From the NCBI GenBank assembly GCA_947457615.1, contig CANGWK010000008.1, forward strand, positions 1 through 64,000: DNA of 64,000 nucleotides, read 5' to 3'. How positions within the stretch are numbered: the stretch's first letter is position 1; each line of letters starts with the position of its first letter. The DNA is from Flavobacteriaceae bacterium (GTDB lineage: Bacteria; Bacteroidota; Bacteroidia; Flavobacteriales; Flavobacteriaceae). The notes under the pieces are model-generated. The model searched no databases. It saw only the letters and a list, made by a program, of their open reading frames with translations, and had not been told where the DNA came from. A program made the translations under genes and the position numbers. This document shows positions 55,761 to 64,000 of the stretch, one piece after another.

Positions 55761-56954
55761 TTATTTAAAATTATGCTTAATTATATACATTAAATTTTCT
55801 AAAGAAAAGCTAGATAAACTATTTTCAGAATTATTTTGAAGCTTAAGCCATAATTCTTTATTTTGGTATAAATCAATTATTGAATTTGCAAAATCCAATG
55901 GATTGTCTCTAATAATTGCATTTTTATGATCTGTTAAATTCATTCCTTCAGCACCAATTGAGGTTGTTATTACAGGTAAGTAAAACTCAAAAGCTTGTCC
56001 AATTTTTCCTTTTACACCTGCTCCAAATCTAAGTGGGGCAATCATTATTTTGTTAGACACAAAAAAATCTACAATATCGGGAACATATCCTGCAAATATT
56101 ATGTTTGGATGATTGATATCTTTAATTTTTTCGTTTATATTGCCTATAATATTTATTTTAACTTCAGGTAAAGTATTCCAAACTATGGGCATAATTTCTT
56201 TGTATAGAAAATACAAGGCATCTAAATTAGGTGAGTGGGATGAACCGATAAACAACAAATCTTTCCTGTTCTCAAATGGTAAAGTTAGCGATTTGTCTAT
56301 TTTAGGATAGTGAATGTTAGAAATTGTTAGAAGCTTTTCAGAAGCAATATAGTCTTTCATTATTTCCTTTTCAATATCAGAAATTGCTATTATATAGTCT
56401 GCTTTTTTTGCTAGTTTTGTTTCAATTTCAAAATATTTTTTATATTTCTTTCTGAGAGAAATTCTAGTTGGATCTAACTCAATTGCTCTTTGATATCTTA
56501 GGAAATGTATGTCTACCATATCAAAAATTGATTTAGAACCAGGAAGAATTTTTGAAATGTTATTAAAATTCTCTTTAAAAGTATTTGGACTATAATACCA
56601 AATATAATCAACTTTTGGTATTGATTTAAGAAACTCTAAATAATTTTTGAATTGATTAGTCTCTACATAAACAATAACTCCCAAGCTGCTGTAATATTGG
56701 ATATAAGAATTATCTCTAAAGGCATTTTTAGTACAAATAATACAATTAAACCCTTGATTTTTATAGGCAATAATAATTTCTTTTAATCTATTTGAGCCAG
56801 AATCTTTATCATGAGTTGGAATCCCTCCATTTACAAAAACAATAGTTTTATCTTTCAAACTGTAGTTTTGATAATTAGGGATTGACTGGTCTAATTGTTT
56901 TTTTACCAGTTTTCTTCTTTCAAAACTAAGTTTTATTTTATTAAATATTCCCAT
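55761..56954 (-). CDS. Glycosyltransferase (GT-B), paralogue of the C-terminal half of the neighbour
   Basis: A 397-residue single-domain GT-B enzyme. HDKDSGSNRLKEIIIAYKNQ, YSPNTFKENFNN and GAGVKGKIGQAFEFYLPVI correspond segment by segment with the C-terminal half of the 680-residue neighbour, indicating recent duplication. FDMVDIHFLRYQRAIELDP and PLRFGAGVKG are shared hallmarks. It probably acts on the same glycan as its neighbour, perhaps with a different acceptor. Confidence 0.83.
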   Translation of the reverse strand: MGIFNKIKLSFERRKLVKKQLDQSIPNYQNYSLKDKTIVFVNGGIPTHDKDSGSNRLKEIIIAYKNQGFNCIICTKNAFRDNSYIQYYSSLGVIVYVETNQFKNYLEFLKSIPKVDYIWYYSPNTFKENFNNISKILPGSKSIFDMVDIHFLRYQRAIELDPTRISLRKKYKKYFEIETKLAKKADYIIAISDIEKEIMKDYIASEKLLTISNIHYPKIDKSLTLPFENRKDLLFIGSSHSPNLDALYFLYKEIMPIVWNTLPEVKINIIGNINEKIKDINHPNIIFAGYVPDIVDFFVSNKIMIAPLRFGAGVKGKIGQAFEFYLPVITTSIGAEGMNLTDHKNAIIRDNPLDFANSIIDLYQNKELWLKLQNNSENSLSSFSLENLMYIIKHNFK

Positions 56955-56956
56955 GA

Positions 56957-57877
56957 TTATTCTATAATTTTTTGCTTTTGCTTTAATGATTTATCAATGG
57001 GAGCTCCAGCCAAGAGTACTTTAAAAATATGCCAATATTTAGGTTTGAAAATGCTTTTCAATAAAAATTGTATTCTTAGTTTGTTCAATACAATTTGATG
57101 CCAAAAAAAACCATAATGTTTCCTAATTATATACAAAAAAGATAATTTTAATTCGGTTTTTATCGCAATGTTTTGTGGTGTACTAACTCCATGATAATGA
57201 ATGAATTCAGCCTGAGGAATTAGGTAAGCAAATTTATTTATTTTTGCTAATCGTATGCATAAATCGGTTTCTTCATAATACAAAAATATATTGGTATCAA
57301 AACCGCCAACTTGGTTAAAATCATCACTTTTTACAACCATAAAACTTCCTGCCACAAACTGACCTCTTTGCGGTTGTGTATATATTTTTTTTCTATTTGG
57401 ATATTTTTTTTGATTGATAGATTCTAAAAATTTTCTTCCAAAAAATTCTTTCAATGGTGATGCAAAATGATCCAATGTAGGCAATATTGAACCATCTTCT
57501 TTGTAAGCCAATGGTCCGCAAATTCCTGCTAAAGGATTACTTTTCATATACTCAATAATAATAGAAATGCAATCGTTTAGTAATAGCGAATCATTGTTTA
57601 CAAATGCATAATATTTGGCATTTGCCTGTTGAATTCCAATCATGTTTCCTCCGCCAAAACCCGTATTAATTTTACTTCGGATAAGTTTAATATTTGAAAA
57701 TGACAAGGAAGTTACAAAGCTTTCCAATTTATTGTAATCTGCAATTTCTGAGCAGTTATCTACCACAACTATTTGAAAATTATAGTTTTTCTCTATTTTA
57801 TCAATACAAGAATTTATACAGTTAATTGTATAATAACTGGAATTGTAATTAATTAATATGATTGCAGTTTCAAACAT
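56957..57877 (-). CDS. Family 2 glycosyltransferase (rhamnosyltransferase-like)
   Basis: GT2 inverting enzyme of 306 residues. The N-terminal nucleotide-binding part is IILINYNSSYYTINCINSC, the substrate-binding D-x-D region is YAFVNNDSLLLND, and FLYYEETDLCIRLAKINKFA is typical of the rhamnosyltransferase-like branch. It is placed 2 bases from the 397-residue glycosyltransferase and abuts the next gene, so the block is one operon. Linkage not known. Confidence 0.85.
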   Translation of the reverse strand: MFETAIILINYNSSYYTINCINSCIDKIEKNYNFQIVVVDNCSEIADYNKLESFVTSLSFSNIKLIRSKINTGFGGGNMIGIQQANAKYYAFVNNDSLLLNDCISIIIEYMKSNPLAGICGPLAYKEDGSILPTLDHFASPLKEFFGRKFLESINQKKYPNRKKIYTQPQRGQFVAGSFMVVKSDDFNQVGGFDTNIFLYYEETDLCIRLAKINKFAYLIPQAEFIHYHGVSTPQNIAIKTELKLSFLYIIRKHYGFFWHQIVLNKLRIQFLLKSIFKPKYWHIFKVLLAGAPIDKSLKQKQKIIE

Positions 57878-58675
57878 TTATAAATATTGATTTATTCCTT
57901 TTTCAATAAAAGTAAGTTTCTTTTCGGTAGTTTGCTTCTCGATTTCATTATTAATTTCATAGTGAATTTTAGATTGTTCTTTGTGGTAAATATGATAAGC
58001 TATACCAGCAAATTTTAATCTTTTTCCATTTATACCAATGTTGTGCAATCGTTGAATCATTTCAGAATCATCAATTCCCCATCCTACAAGAGATTCATTA
58101 AATCCGTTAATTTTGATAAAATCTTCTTTCCAAAACGACATATTACAGCCACGTAATTTCCCCGAACGTTCTTTGTGAATTTCAGCAAACTTCATTAAAA
58201 ATGGTAATCGAATGGTGCGACCTCTTTTTTTAATTCCTTTGGAAAAAAAATGGAAAAATATTGTTTTATTTTTAATAATATTTTCTAAAATGGTTTCTTT
58301 AATGTTAACTCTTGAACCAAATAAATACAATCCTTTTTCGGCATTTTTTAAATGATCTTCAATAAAAAAGCGATTCATTATAATATCACCATCAATTTCT
58401 ATAATGTAGTCATATCTTGCTTTTGCAATTGCTTTATTCATGATTTTCGGCTTCTGATTTTTATTATCTTCATGCCAAATATGAATTAACGGAATAGGAA
58501 AAAGTGATTGGTATTTTTCAATTAATTGCTTGGTTTCTTCTTTAGAGCCATCGTCAGCAATAAGTACTTCATTAGGAAGAACACTCTGATTTAAAATGCT
58601 TAATAAAAGTAATTCTAGTGCTTCTGGCCAATTATAGGTTGGTGTGACTAATGAACAATTGGGTAAGTTTTTCAT
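57878..58675 (-). CDS. Family 2 glycosyltransferase with galactosyltransferase-like C-terminus
   Basis: A 265-residue GT2 enzyme. CSLVTPTYNWPEALELLLLS begins the nucleotide-binding half, IIEIDGDIIMNRFFIED has the D-x-D metal site, and the end GCNMSFWKEDFIKINGFNES with WGIDDSEMIQRL resembles the beta-1,4-galactosyltransferase C-terminal domain. It is the first gene of the minus-strand glycan operon (58675 to about 52857). Confidence 0.85.
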   Translation of the reverse strand: MKNLPNCSLVTPTYNWPEALELLLLSILNQSVLPNEVLIADDGSKEETKQLIEKYQSLFPIPLIHIWHEDNKNQKPKIMNKAIAKARYDYIIEIDGDIIMNRFFIEDHLKNAEKGLYLFGSRVNIKETILENIIKNKTIFFHFFSKGIKKRGRTIRLPFLMKFAEIHKERSGKLRGCNMSFWKEDFIKINGFNESLVGWGIDDSEMIQRLHNIGINGKRLKFAGIAYHIYHKEQSKIHYEINNEIEKQTTEKKLTFIEKGINQYL

Positions 58676-59131
58676 AATTAATAAAAAAAATATTCAATTT
58701 TTCTTAATATAAATTAAATTAATATTAGTAGATTTTATTATTTAAAAATTTGATTTTCAATCTACTTTTAATCGAAACCAAAAAGTATTTAATATATAAT
58801 AGAATAATTTTGAAATTGGTAACTTAATATTTAGTAATTATTAATAATATTTTTAAGCATCTATTTGAAAATAGTTTAATTTTTGAATTAAATAGATAGA
58901 ATTTGCCGCAAATATAATAATTTTACACCAATACTATTTTAAATATCAAAATAGGGATAGATTGTCAAATTTAATAATTCATCTGAAGCCTTAAAAGATT
59001 ATAAAAGTAAATAGTCTATTTTTTCAATGATTTTACAAACAGCTAGTAAATTCAAAAATTAATATGTGCTTCAATAAAATTGAAATTTATTTTTAAAAAT
59101 TTCATTTGATGTTTTTTTAAAATAAAATAAG
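58676..59131. other. 456-base gap between divergent glycan operons
   Basis: Very AT-rich, no credible open frame. A box reading TATATTTG on the minus strand (complement of 58909-58916) matches TAnnTTTG and could serve the minus-strand glycosyltransferases with a leader of about 230 bases. I see no matching box for the plus-strand gene at 59132. Confidence 0.55.
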
Positions 59132-60313
59132 ATGAATAAAATAATAAATATTTTTAGTTTACCCTTTTTTACAAATAAAAAATATATTACCACGATTTGG
59201 TGTTTAATTGCAATTGTGTCCTCATTAAAGCAGTTTTCATCAGGAAATCCTTACAAATACAATAATTATTTGATATACAAGAATGTGTTTTTCCATTCCA
59301 TTAATAAATTATCTTTATTTTCTGCATATCCAATAGAGTATTATGATCATAATTATTATGGACCTTTGTTTGGTGTATTAATTGCGCCATTTGCACTTAT
59401 GCCGGATTGGTTAGGAATGATTTTATGGTGTCTATTTAGTACAGTTTTTTTAATTTGGGCAATAAATAAGTTACCATTAAAAGAGGATAAAATAAATTTG
59501 ATACTTTGGATTTGTGCTCATGAGTTTCTAACATCAATTTTAAGTTTTCAGTTTAATGTTTTGCTCACTGGATTAATACTATTGTCATTTGCTTTTATTT
59601 TAGAAAAAAAAGAATTTTGGGCGGCATTGTTTATAATTGTTGGAATTTATGTAAAACTATATGGAATTGTAGGGCTTGCTTTTTTCTTTTTTTCTAAAAA
59701 TAAGTTAAAGTTTATTTTATCATTATTGTTTTGGGCAATTATTCTTTTTGTACTTCCAATGCTAATTTCTTCACCTGAGTTTATTATTGCTGCTTATAAA
59801 GAATGGTTTGGAAGATTGATTGTTAAAAACACTGAAAATATTACATTAAATTCTATGCAAGATATTTCTATTATGGGAATTTTTAGAAAGATATTTCATA
59901 ATCCCAATATTCCAAATACCCCATTTTTAATTTTTGGAATTCTTTTATTTGGGGCTACTTACATAAAAATTAAATTCTATTTCCAGAAGCATTTTCAATT
60001 ATTATTACTCTCATCAGTATTGATTTTTACTGTTATTTTCAGTTCAAGTTCCGAATCACCAACGTATATTATAGCCTTTTTAGGTGTTGCTGTTTGGTTT
60101 GTTATTCAACCAAGACCATATAGTAAAACAACTTTAATTTTATTTATTTTTGCATTACTTATAACAAGTTTTTCTCCTTCGGATATTATTCCGGAGTTTT
60201 TTAGAGAAAATTTCATTAAGCCTTATGCTCTAAAAGCATTACCTTGCGTATTGATTTGGTTCAAGATTATTTATGAAATTCTTGCTATAAAAAAGAAACC
60301 TTTAATTGCATAA
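59132..60313 (+). CDS. GT87-type membrane glycosyltransferase (DUF2029)
   Basis: A 393-residue integral membrane protein with about 10 helices (for example LIWICAHEFLTSILSF, FWAALFIIVGIYVKLYGIVG, LFWAIILFVLPMLISS). The YDHNYYGPLFGVLIAPFALM segment and the KLYG motif resemble the polyprenol-phosphate-sugar-using GT-C family GT87/DUF2029. Likely adds a lipid-carried sugar on the periplasmic side. It starts a four-gene plus-strand unit, the next gene beginning 2 bases after its stop. Confidence 0.8.
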   Translation: MNKIINIFSLPFFTNKKYITTIWCLIAIVSSLKQFSSGNPYKYNNYLIYKNVFFHSINKLSLFSAYPIEYYDHNYYGPLFGVLIAPFALMPDWLGMILWCLFSTVFLIWAINKLPLKEDKINLILWICAHEFLTSILSFQFNVLLTGLILLSFAFILEKKEFWAALFIIVGIYVKLYGIVGLAFFFFSKNKLKFILSLLFWAIILFVLPMLISSPEFIIAAYKEWFGRLIVKNTENITLNSMQDISIMGIFRKIFHNPNIPNTPFLIFGILLFGATYIKIKFYFQKHFQLLLLSSVLIFTVIFSSSSESPTYIIAFLGVAVWFVIQPRPYSKTTLILFIFALLITSFSPSDIIPEFFRENFIKPYALKALPCVLIWFKIIYEILAIKKKPLIA

Positions 60314-60314
60314 A

Positions 60315-61247
60315 ATGAAAAAAAAAGTAACAATTATAATACCTGCTTATAATGAGGCCGATAATATAAACCCCGTTTTTGATAAACTTGAAGAGGTTTT
60401 CCAAACTTTAAACTACGATTGGGATGTTATATTTGTTGATGATGGAAGCACTGATGAAACTCTTGAAGTATTGATTAAATTATCCCAAAAATCCAATTTA
60501 AAATATATTTCTCTTTCAAGAAATTTCGGTAAAGACGAAGCAATAAAAGCAGGTATAGACCATGTTAATGCCGATCTTGTGATTACTATGGATGCCGATT
60601 TGCAACATCCCCCAAGTTTAATTCCAGAAATGATAAAGAAATGGGAGGAAGGTTACAAGGTAATTTATGCCTACCGAAGAGGTAAAAACCCACATGTTTC
60701 TTATTTTAGTAAACTGTTTTCTAGTTTATTTTGGATGTTGTTAAGCAAACTCTCCGGACTTAAATTAGAAGAGGGAATTTCTGATTTTAGAGTAATCGAT
60801 AAAAAAGTAGTAATGGTTTTAAAATCATTAGATGAATATGGATTATTCTTAAGAGGAATGGTGAAATGGGTTGGTTTTAAACAGTTAGGAATAGAATATG
60901 TTCCAGATGAACGATTTTCTGGCGAAACAACCTATTCTAAAAAAGCATTATTTAAACTTGCTATATACGGAATTACCTCTTTTAGTACCAAACCATTGTA
61001 TGCAGCCATATATTTAGGTTTTATTTTTTCAACGTTATCATTACTTTATATTCCGTATATAATTATTTCCTTAAGTTATGATTTAGAAGTCCCAGGATGG
61101 TCATCAACTATAATGACAATTGTTTTTTTTGGTGGTTTACAATTGATAATGCTAGGAGTAATTGGAGTTTATATTGGAAAAATGTTTATGCAAACTAAAA
61201 ATCGACCAAACTACATCATACAATTTAATAATATAGAAAGCGAATGA
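60315..61247 (+). CDS. Polyprenol-phosphate glycosyltransferase (GT2, DPM1/GtrB-like)
   Basis: The frame could begin at a TTG at 60306, but ATG at 60315 gives MKKKVTIIIPAYNEADNI and avoids overlap. VIFVDDGSTDETLEVLIKL and TMDADLQHPPSLIPEMIKK hold the metal-binding aspartates. Two C-terminal membrane helices (about 230-250 and 265-290) fit the GtrB/ArnC-type enzymes that make polyprenol-phosphate-linked sugars. Length 310. It likely supplies the lipid-linked sugar for the GT87-type enzyme upstream, an inference from adjacency. Confidence 0.9.
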   Translation: MKKKVTIIIPAYNEADNINPVFDKLEEVFQTLNYDWDVIFVDDGSTDETLEVLIKLSQKSNLKYISLSRNFGKDEAIKAGIDHVNADLVITMDADLQHPPSLIPEMIKKWEEGYKVIYAYRRGKNPHVSYFSKLFSSLFWMLLSKLSGLKLEEGISDFRVIDKKVVMVLKSLDEYGLFLRGMVKWVGFKQLGIEYVPDERFSGETTYSKKALFKLAIYGITSFSTKPLYAAIYLGFIFSTLSLLYIPYIIISLSYDLEVPGWSSTIMTIVFFGGLQLIMLGVIGVYIGKMFMQTKNRPNYIIQFNNIESE

Positions 61248-62029
61248 TATTATTAAGTTTTGATATAGAAGAATTTGATATGCCTTTTGAATATGATAGA
61301 AAAATTGATTTCAAAGATCAAATGATTATTTCAATAGAAGGAACAATTGCCATTCTTGATGTTTTAAAAAAACATGATATAAAAGCGACATTTTTTTCTA
61401 CAGTAATTTTTGCTTTAAATGCTCCAAAAGTTATGGAAAGAATTTTAGCTGAAGGACATGAAATTGCCTCCCACAGCTACTATCATAGTGATTTTAAAGT
61501 GGAACATTTGTTAGAATCACGATTGAAACTAGAAGAGATAACGGGCCAAAAAGTGTTAGGTTATAGAATGCCAAGAATGCAACCTGTTAACGAAAAAGAA
61601 ATATATAACGCAGGATATACCTATAATTCTTCCTTAAATCCAACCTTCATTCCTGGTAGGTATAATAATTTCAATAAACCACGAACTTACTTCATGCAAG
61701 ACGGAGTATTACAAATTCCTGCATCGGTTACTCCAATCGTAAGATTTCCTTTATTTTGGCTATCTTTTCATAATCTTCCATTATTTTTGTACAAATGGAT
61801 GTCTAAGATAACGTTAACAAAAGATAAGTACATCAATATTTATTTTCATCCATGGGAATTTACCGACTTAAATGATAAAGAACGTTTTAATTTTCCTAGT
61901 TATGTTTCTAAAAATTCTGGAATAAAAATGATACAAAGAATAGATAATTTTATACATTCAATGAAATCTAAAAATTATATTTTTGGAACTTTTTCAGAAT
62001 TTCTACTTACTATTAATCCTAAGGATTAA
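61244..62029 (+). CDS. Polysaccharide deacetylase family protein (NodB homology)
   Basis: LSFDIEEFDMPFEYDRKI begins the NodB domain with the catalytic-base Asp, AEGHEIASHSYYHSDFKV carries the H-x-x-x-H metal site, and YRMPRMQPVNEKEIYNAGYT and IYFHPWEFTDLN complete it. Removes acetyl groups from sugars. Its first 4 bases overlap the upstream stop (ATGA), consistent with co-translation in the glycan operon. Length 261. Confidence 0.9.
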   Translation: MILLSFDIEEFDMPFEYDRKIDFKDQMIISIEGTIAILDVLKKHDIKATFFSTVIFALNAPKVMERILAEGHEIASHSYYHSDFKVEHLLESRLKLEEITGQKVLGYRMPRMQPVNEKEIYNAGYTYNSSLNPTFIPGRYNNFNKPRTYFMQDGVLQIPASVTPIVRFPLFWLSFHNLPLFLYKWMSKITLTKDKYINIYFHPWEFTDLNDKERFNFPSYVSKNSGIKMIQRIDNFIHSMKSKNYIFGTFSEFLLTINPKD

Positions 62030-62046
62030 TTTCATACAATTATAAA

Positions 62047-62781
62047 ATGAAATTAAACAAAACATTACAAAATATCCTTGATAATTTTGATAACTCTGGA
62101 AAGCTATTTATAGCTGGAAATAGAAATGTTATAAAATTATTTGAATATGAAGGAGCTATAATAAATGTTAAAGCTTTTAAAGTTCCGAATTGGATTAATA
62201 AAATTATTTATAATTATTTTAGAAATTCAAAAGCTAGACGTTCCTTTAACTATGCGACGATTCTATTAGAAAGAGGAATTGGAACCCCAAAACCAATTGC
62301 ATATTACGAACAAAAATCTTTTTTTGGGTTAGGAAAAAGCTATTACATAAGCCAACATTTAGAATTTGATTTAATGTTTAGAGATTTAGTGGAAGAGAAT
62401 AATTATCCAAACAGAGATATTATTTTAAAACAATTTATGTCTTTTTGTTATAAATTACATGAAAACGGAATTGAATTTTTGGATCACTCCCCAGGAAATA
62501 CTTTAATAAAAAAAGAAAATGAAAAAGAGTATTCTTTTTATTTGGTTGATTTAAATAGAATGATATTTCATAAGAAAATGACGTTTGAACAAAGAATGAA
62601 AAATCTTTCCCGTTTAACTCCTTACAAGGATATGATTCAAATTATGAGTAAAGAATATGCTGCATTATCTAATGAAGAAGAGAATTTAGTATTTGGTACT
62701 TTGTGGAAATTTACATCAGAATTTCAATATAAATTCTACAGAAAAAAAAGAATAAAGAATAAATTAAAATTTTGGAAATAA
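62047..62781 (+). CDS. Kdo/lipopolysaccharide kinase (WaaP-like) family protein
   Basis: A 244-residue protein with the eukaryotic-like kinase fold of LPS kinases: ATP-site lysine Lys42 (INVKAFKVP), catalytic Asp146 and Asn151 in EFLDHSPGNTLI, and metal-binding Asp168 in LVDLNRMIF. Related Kdo kinases and WaaP phosphorylate LPS core sugars. Adjacent to glycosyltransferases and the deacetylase, it probably phosphorylates the same glycan, but the target is inferred. Confidence 0.85.
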   Translation: MKLNKTLQNILDNFDNSGKLFIAGNRNVIKLFEYEGAIINVKAFKVPNWINKIIYNYFRNSKARRSFNYATILLERGIGTPKPIAYYEQKSFFGLGKSYYISQHLEFDLMFRDLVEENNYPNRDIILKQFMSFCYKLHENGIEFLDHSPGNTLIKKENEKEYSFYLVDLNRMIFHKKMTFEQRMKNLSRLTPYKDMIQIMSKEYAALSNEEENLVFGTLWKFTSEFQYKFYRKKRIKNKLKFWK

Positions 62782-62782
62782 A

Positions 62783-63553
62783 CTAGTTTCCTTTAGAAAT
62801 TCTTCTTAATTCAGCATGTCTTGCATGAATGCTTAAAGCATTAAGATAACAAATTACAATCCCTTTTTTACCATCAAGAATTCCTAATCTTAATAAGTAA
62901 CTATATAAAAACTTATAAATAGACTTTAAGTAATAAAGAATTATATTAGGTTTAGATCCTTTTAGAAATAATTCTTTTGCTTTTAGTTTACCGTAATAAA
63001 CCATCTTTTGTTTATAAGATTCATAATCTGTATAAGAATTGTGAATTAACTTGTGTTTTAATTTTCCTATAGTTCCATCTATAATTAGTTTTTCGTGAAC
63101 CAATTTAGTGCTAATGTATTCGGCTTTTTCTTTTTGAAACAATCTAATATTTTTATCAGTTTGCCATCCGCTAAAACGTAGATGTTTTCCTTGAAACATG
63201 AATTTTCTGTAGAAATAAAAAGCAGAATTTGTTGTTTCACTGTTAACAGTAGCTATAATTTCACTTTTTAGTTTGTATGAAATTCTTTCATCAGCATCAA
63301 TAAAAAGTATCCAATTATGATTGGCATGATCAAGTGCTATATTTCGTTGAGAAGTGTAATTTTCAAATTTATTTTGAACTAACTTTACTTTTGGATATTT
63401 CTTAATTATGGCAACAGTTTCATCATTGCTGAATGAATCCACAACAATTAATTCATCAACAAAATCTAAATTAAGAATAACTTCTTCAATATTCCTTTCT
63501 TCATTATAAGTAATTATTAAACCTGTTATTTTATTTTTTAGAGATTGATTCAT
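62783..63553 (-). CDS. Family 2 glycosyltransferase (KdtX/WaaE-like)
   Basis: Resembles LPS-core glycosyltransferases of the KdtX/WaaE type: GLIITYNEERNIEEVILNLD, LIVVDSFSNDETVAIIKKYP, SQRNIALDHANHNWILFIDA and FYFYRKFMFQGKHLRFSGWQ. The acidic FIDADERIS is the metal site. Length 256. It converges on the WaaP-like gene and is divergent from another GT2 of the same kind at the window end. Confidence 0.87.
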   Translation of the reverse strand: MNQSLKNKITGLIITYNEERNIEEVILNLDFVDELIVVDSFSNDETVAIIKKYPKVKLVQNKFENYTSQRNIALDHANHNWILFIDADERISYKLKSEIIATVNSETTNSAFYFYRKFMFQGKHLRFSGWQTDKNIRLFQKEKAEYISTKLVHEKLIIDGTIGKLKHKLIHNSYTDYESYKQKMVYYGKLKAKELFLKGSKPNIILYYLKSIYKFLYSYLLRLGILDGKKGIVICYLNALSIHARHAELRRISKGN

Positions 63554-63578
63554 TAATTTTATTAATAATATTGTAATG

Positions 63579-63586
63579 CAAAAATA
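63579..63586 (-). promoter_or_regulatory. Promoter -7 box of the KdtX-like gene
   Basis: Complement reads TATTTTTG, matching TAnnTTTG, 25 bases upstream of the ATG at 63553. Confidence 0.35.
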
Positions 63587-63648
63587 TAAATAAAGATAGC
63601 CAATTTGTTTATATTTTTTATTTTTTTTATTAATATTTCATTTAAGAT

Positions 63649-63656
63649 TATATTTG
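63649..63656 (+). promoter_or_regulatory. Promoter -7 box of the terminal glycosyltransferase gene
   Basis: TATATTTG matches TAnnTTTG, 17 bases before the ATG at 63674. Placed back to back with the minus-strand box, it marks a short divergent promoter region. Confidence 0.4.
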
Positions 63657-63673
63657 TAACAAATTAAATTGAA

Positions 63674-64000
63674 ATGAATATAAGTGGCTTAGTTATTACA
63701 TTTAATGAAGAGAATAATATTGGCGAATGTATAGATGCACTTTTTCAAGTTTGTGATGAAGTAATTGTTGTAGATTCAAATAGTACGGATAATACTGTAA
63801 AAATAGCTAATGAAAAAGGTGCTAAAATAATAGTACAATCCTTTCTAGGTGATGGTCCACAAAGAATTCATGGTATTCCATATTGCAAAAATGAATGGAT
63901 TTTAAATTTGGATGCAGATGAGTTTTTGGATTCAGATTCTATTAAATTCATTGAAAAAGGTTCTTTCTTTAATGCTTCTTATGATGCTTATAGTTTTCGT
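63674..64000 (+). CDS. Family 2 glycosyltransferase (KdtX/WaaE-like), cut by the window end
   Basis: Starts at ATG 63674 and remains open for 109 codons to the window edge. MNISGLVITFNEENNIGECI, VIVVDSNSTDNTVKIA and WILNLDADEFLDSD are the N-terminal half of a GT2 of the KdtX/WaaE kind, closely similar in layout to the convergent neighbour at 62783-63553. The rest of the gene is outside. Confidence 0.9.
   Translation, partial: MNISGLVITFNEENNIGECIDALFQVCDEVIVVDSNSTDNTVKIANEKGAKIIVQSFLGDGPQRIHGIPYCKNEWILNLDADEFLDSDSIKFIEKGSFFNASYDAYSFR

Overview
The window looks like a chromosomal segment of a flavobacterium (Bacteroidota, Flavobacteriaceae; Flavobacterium or a close relative). Supporting signs are the very AT-rich DNA, promoters of the TAnnTTTG type (several with TTTG 19 bases upstream), a subtilase with a type IX secretion sorting tail, a TonB-dependent receptor next to a DUF4249 lipoprotein, a PafA-type phosphatase, and many exported proteins of unknown function. 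No rRNA, tRNA, CRISPR array, prophage or complete insertion sequence was found.

Layout. 1-2350: accessory strip that opens with the end of an IS21-like element abutting a truncated gene, followed by unrecognised small genes. 2639-16768: mostly housekeeping on the + strand: guaA, a LysM/periplasmic-binding fusion, OsmC, DUF3820, pyrG, yidC, a YwqK-like protein, mnmA, a T9SS subtilase, a nitronate monooxygenase and pafA. 16864-24177 (-): gltB-gltD and lysA. 24178-24677: long regulatory gap with two perfect palindromes, then sucC. 25927-31290: DUF1456 protein, esterase, TerB-like protein and five exported orphans. 31416-38385 (-): uvrB, rlmF, thiamine pyrophosphokinase, and the DUF4249/TonB-receptor pair. 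38518-47987: secreted protein, serine hydrolase, saccharopine-dehydrogenase-like enzyme, FucP-like sugar transporter, outer-membrane protein, kdsA with a lipoprotein, split YeeE/YedE transporter, clpS and prmA. 48148-52855 (-): orphan PIN protein, ctaA, a toxin-antitoxin pair with a frameshifted toxin, cca, a GxxExxY gene bounded by 20-bp inverted repeats, and tsaC. 52857-64000: surface-glycan locus with a methyltransferase, many glycosyltransferases, a polysaccharide deacetylase and a Kdo/WaaP-like kinase.

How the parts fit: guaA, pyrG, gltBD, lysA, sucC and thiamine pyrophosphokinase are core nucleotide, nitrogen and carbon metabolism. kdsA makes the Kdo precursor of LPS, and the 52.8-64 kb locus probably builds and modifies a cell-surface glycan or LPS core. 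The most unusual items are the inverted-repeat-bounded GxxExxY cassette between tsaC and cca, the frameshifted ParE-like toxin beside an intact antitoxin, the paired palindromes upstream of sucC/gltB, the near-leaderless guaA start with a possible attenuator upstream, and a glycosyltransferase whose C-terminal half is duplicated as a stand-alone neighbour.
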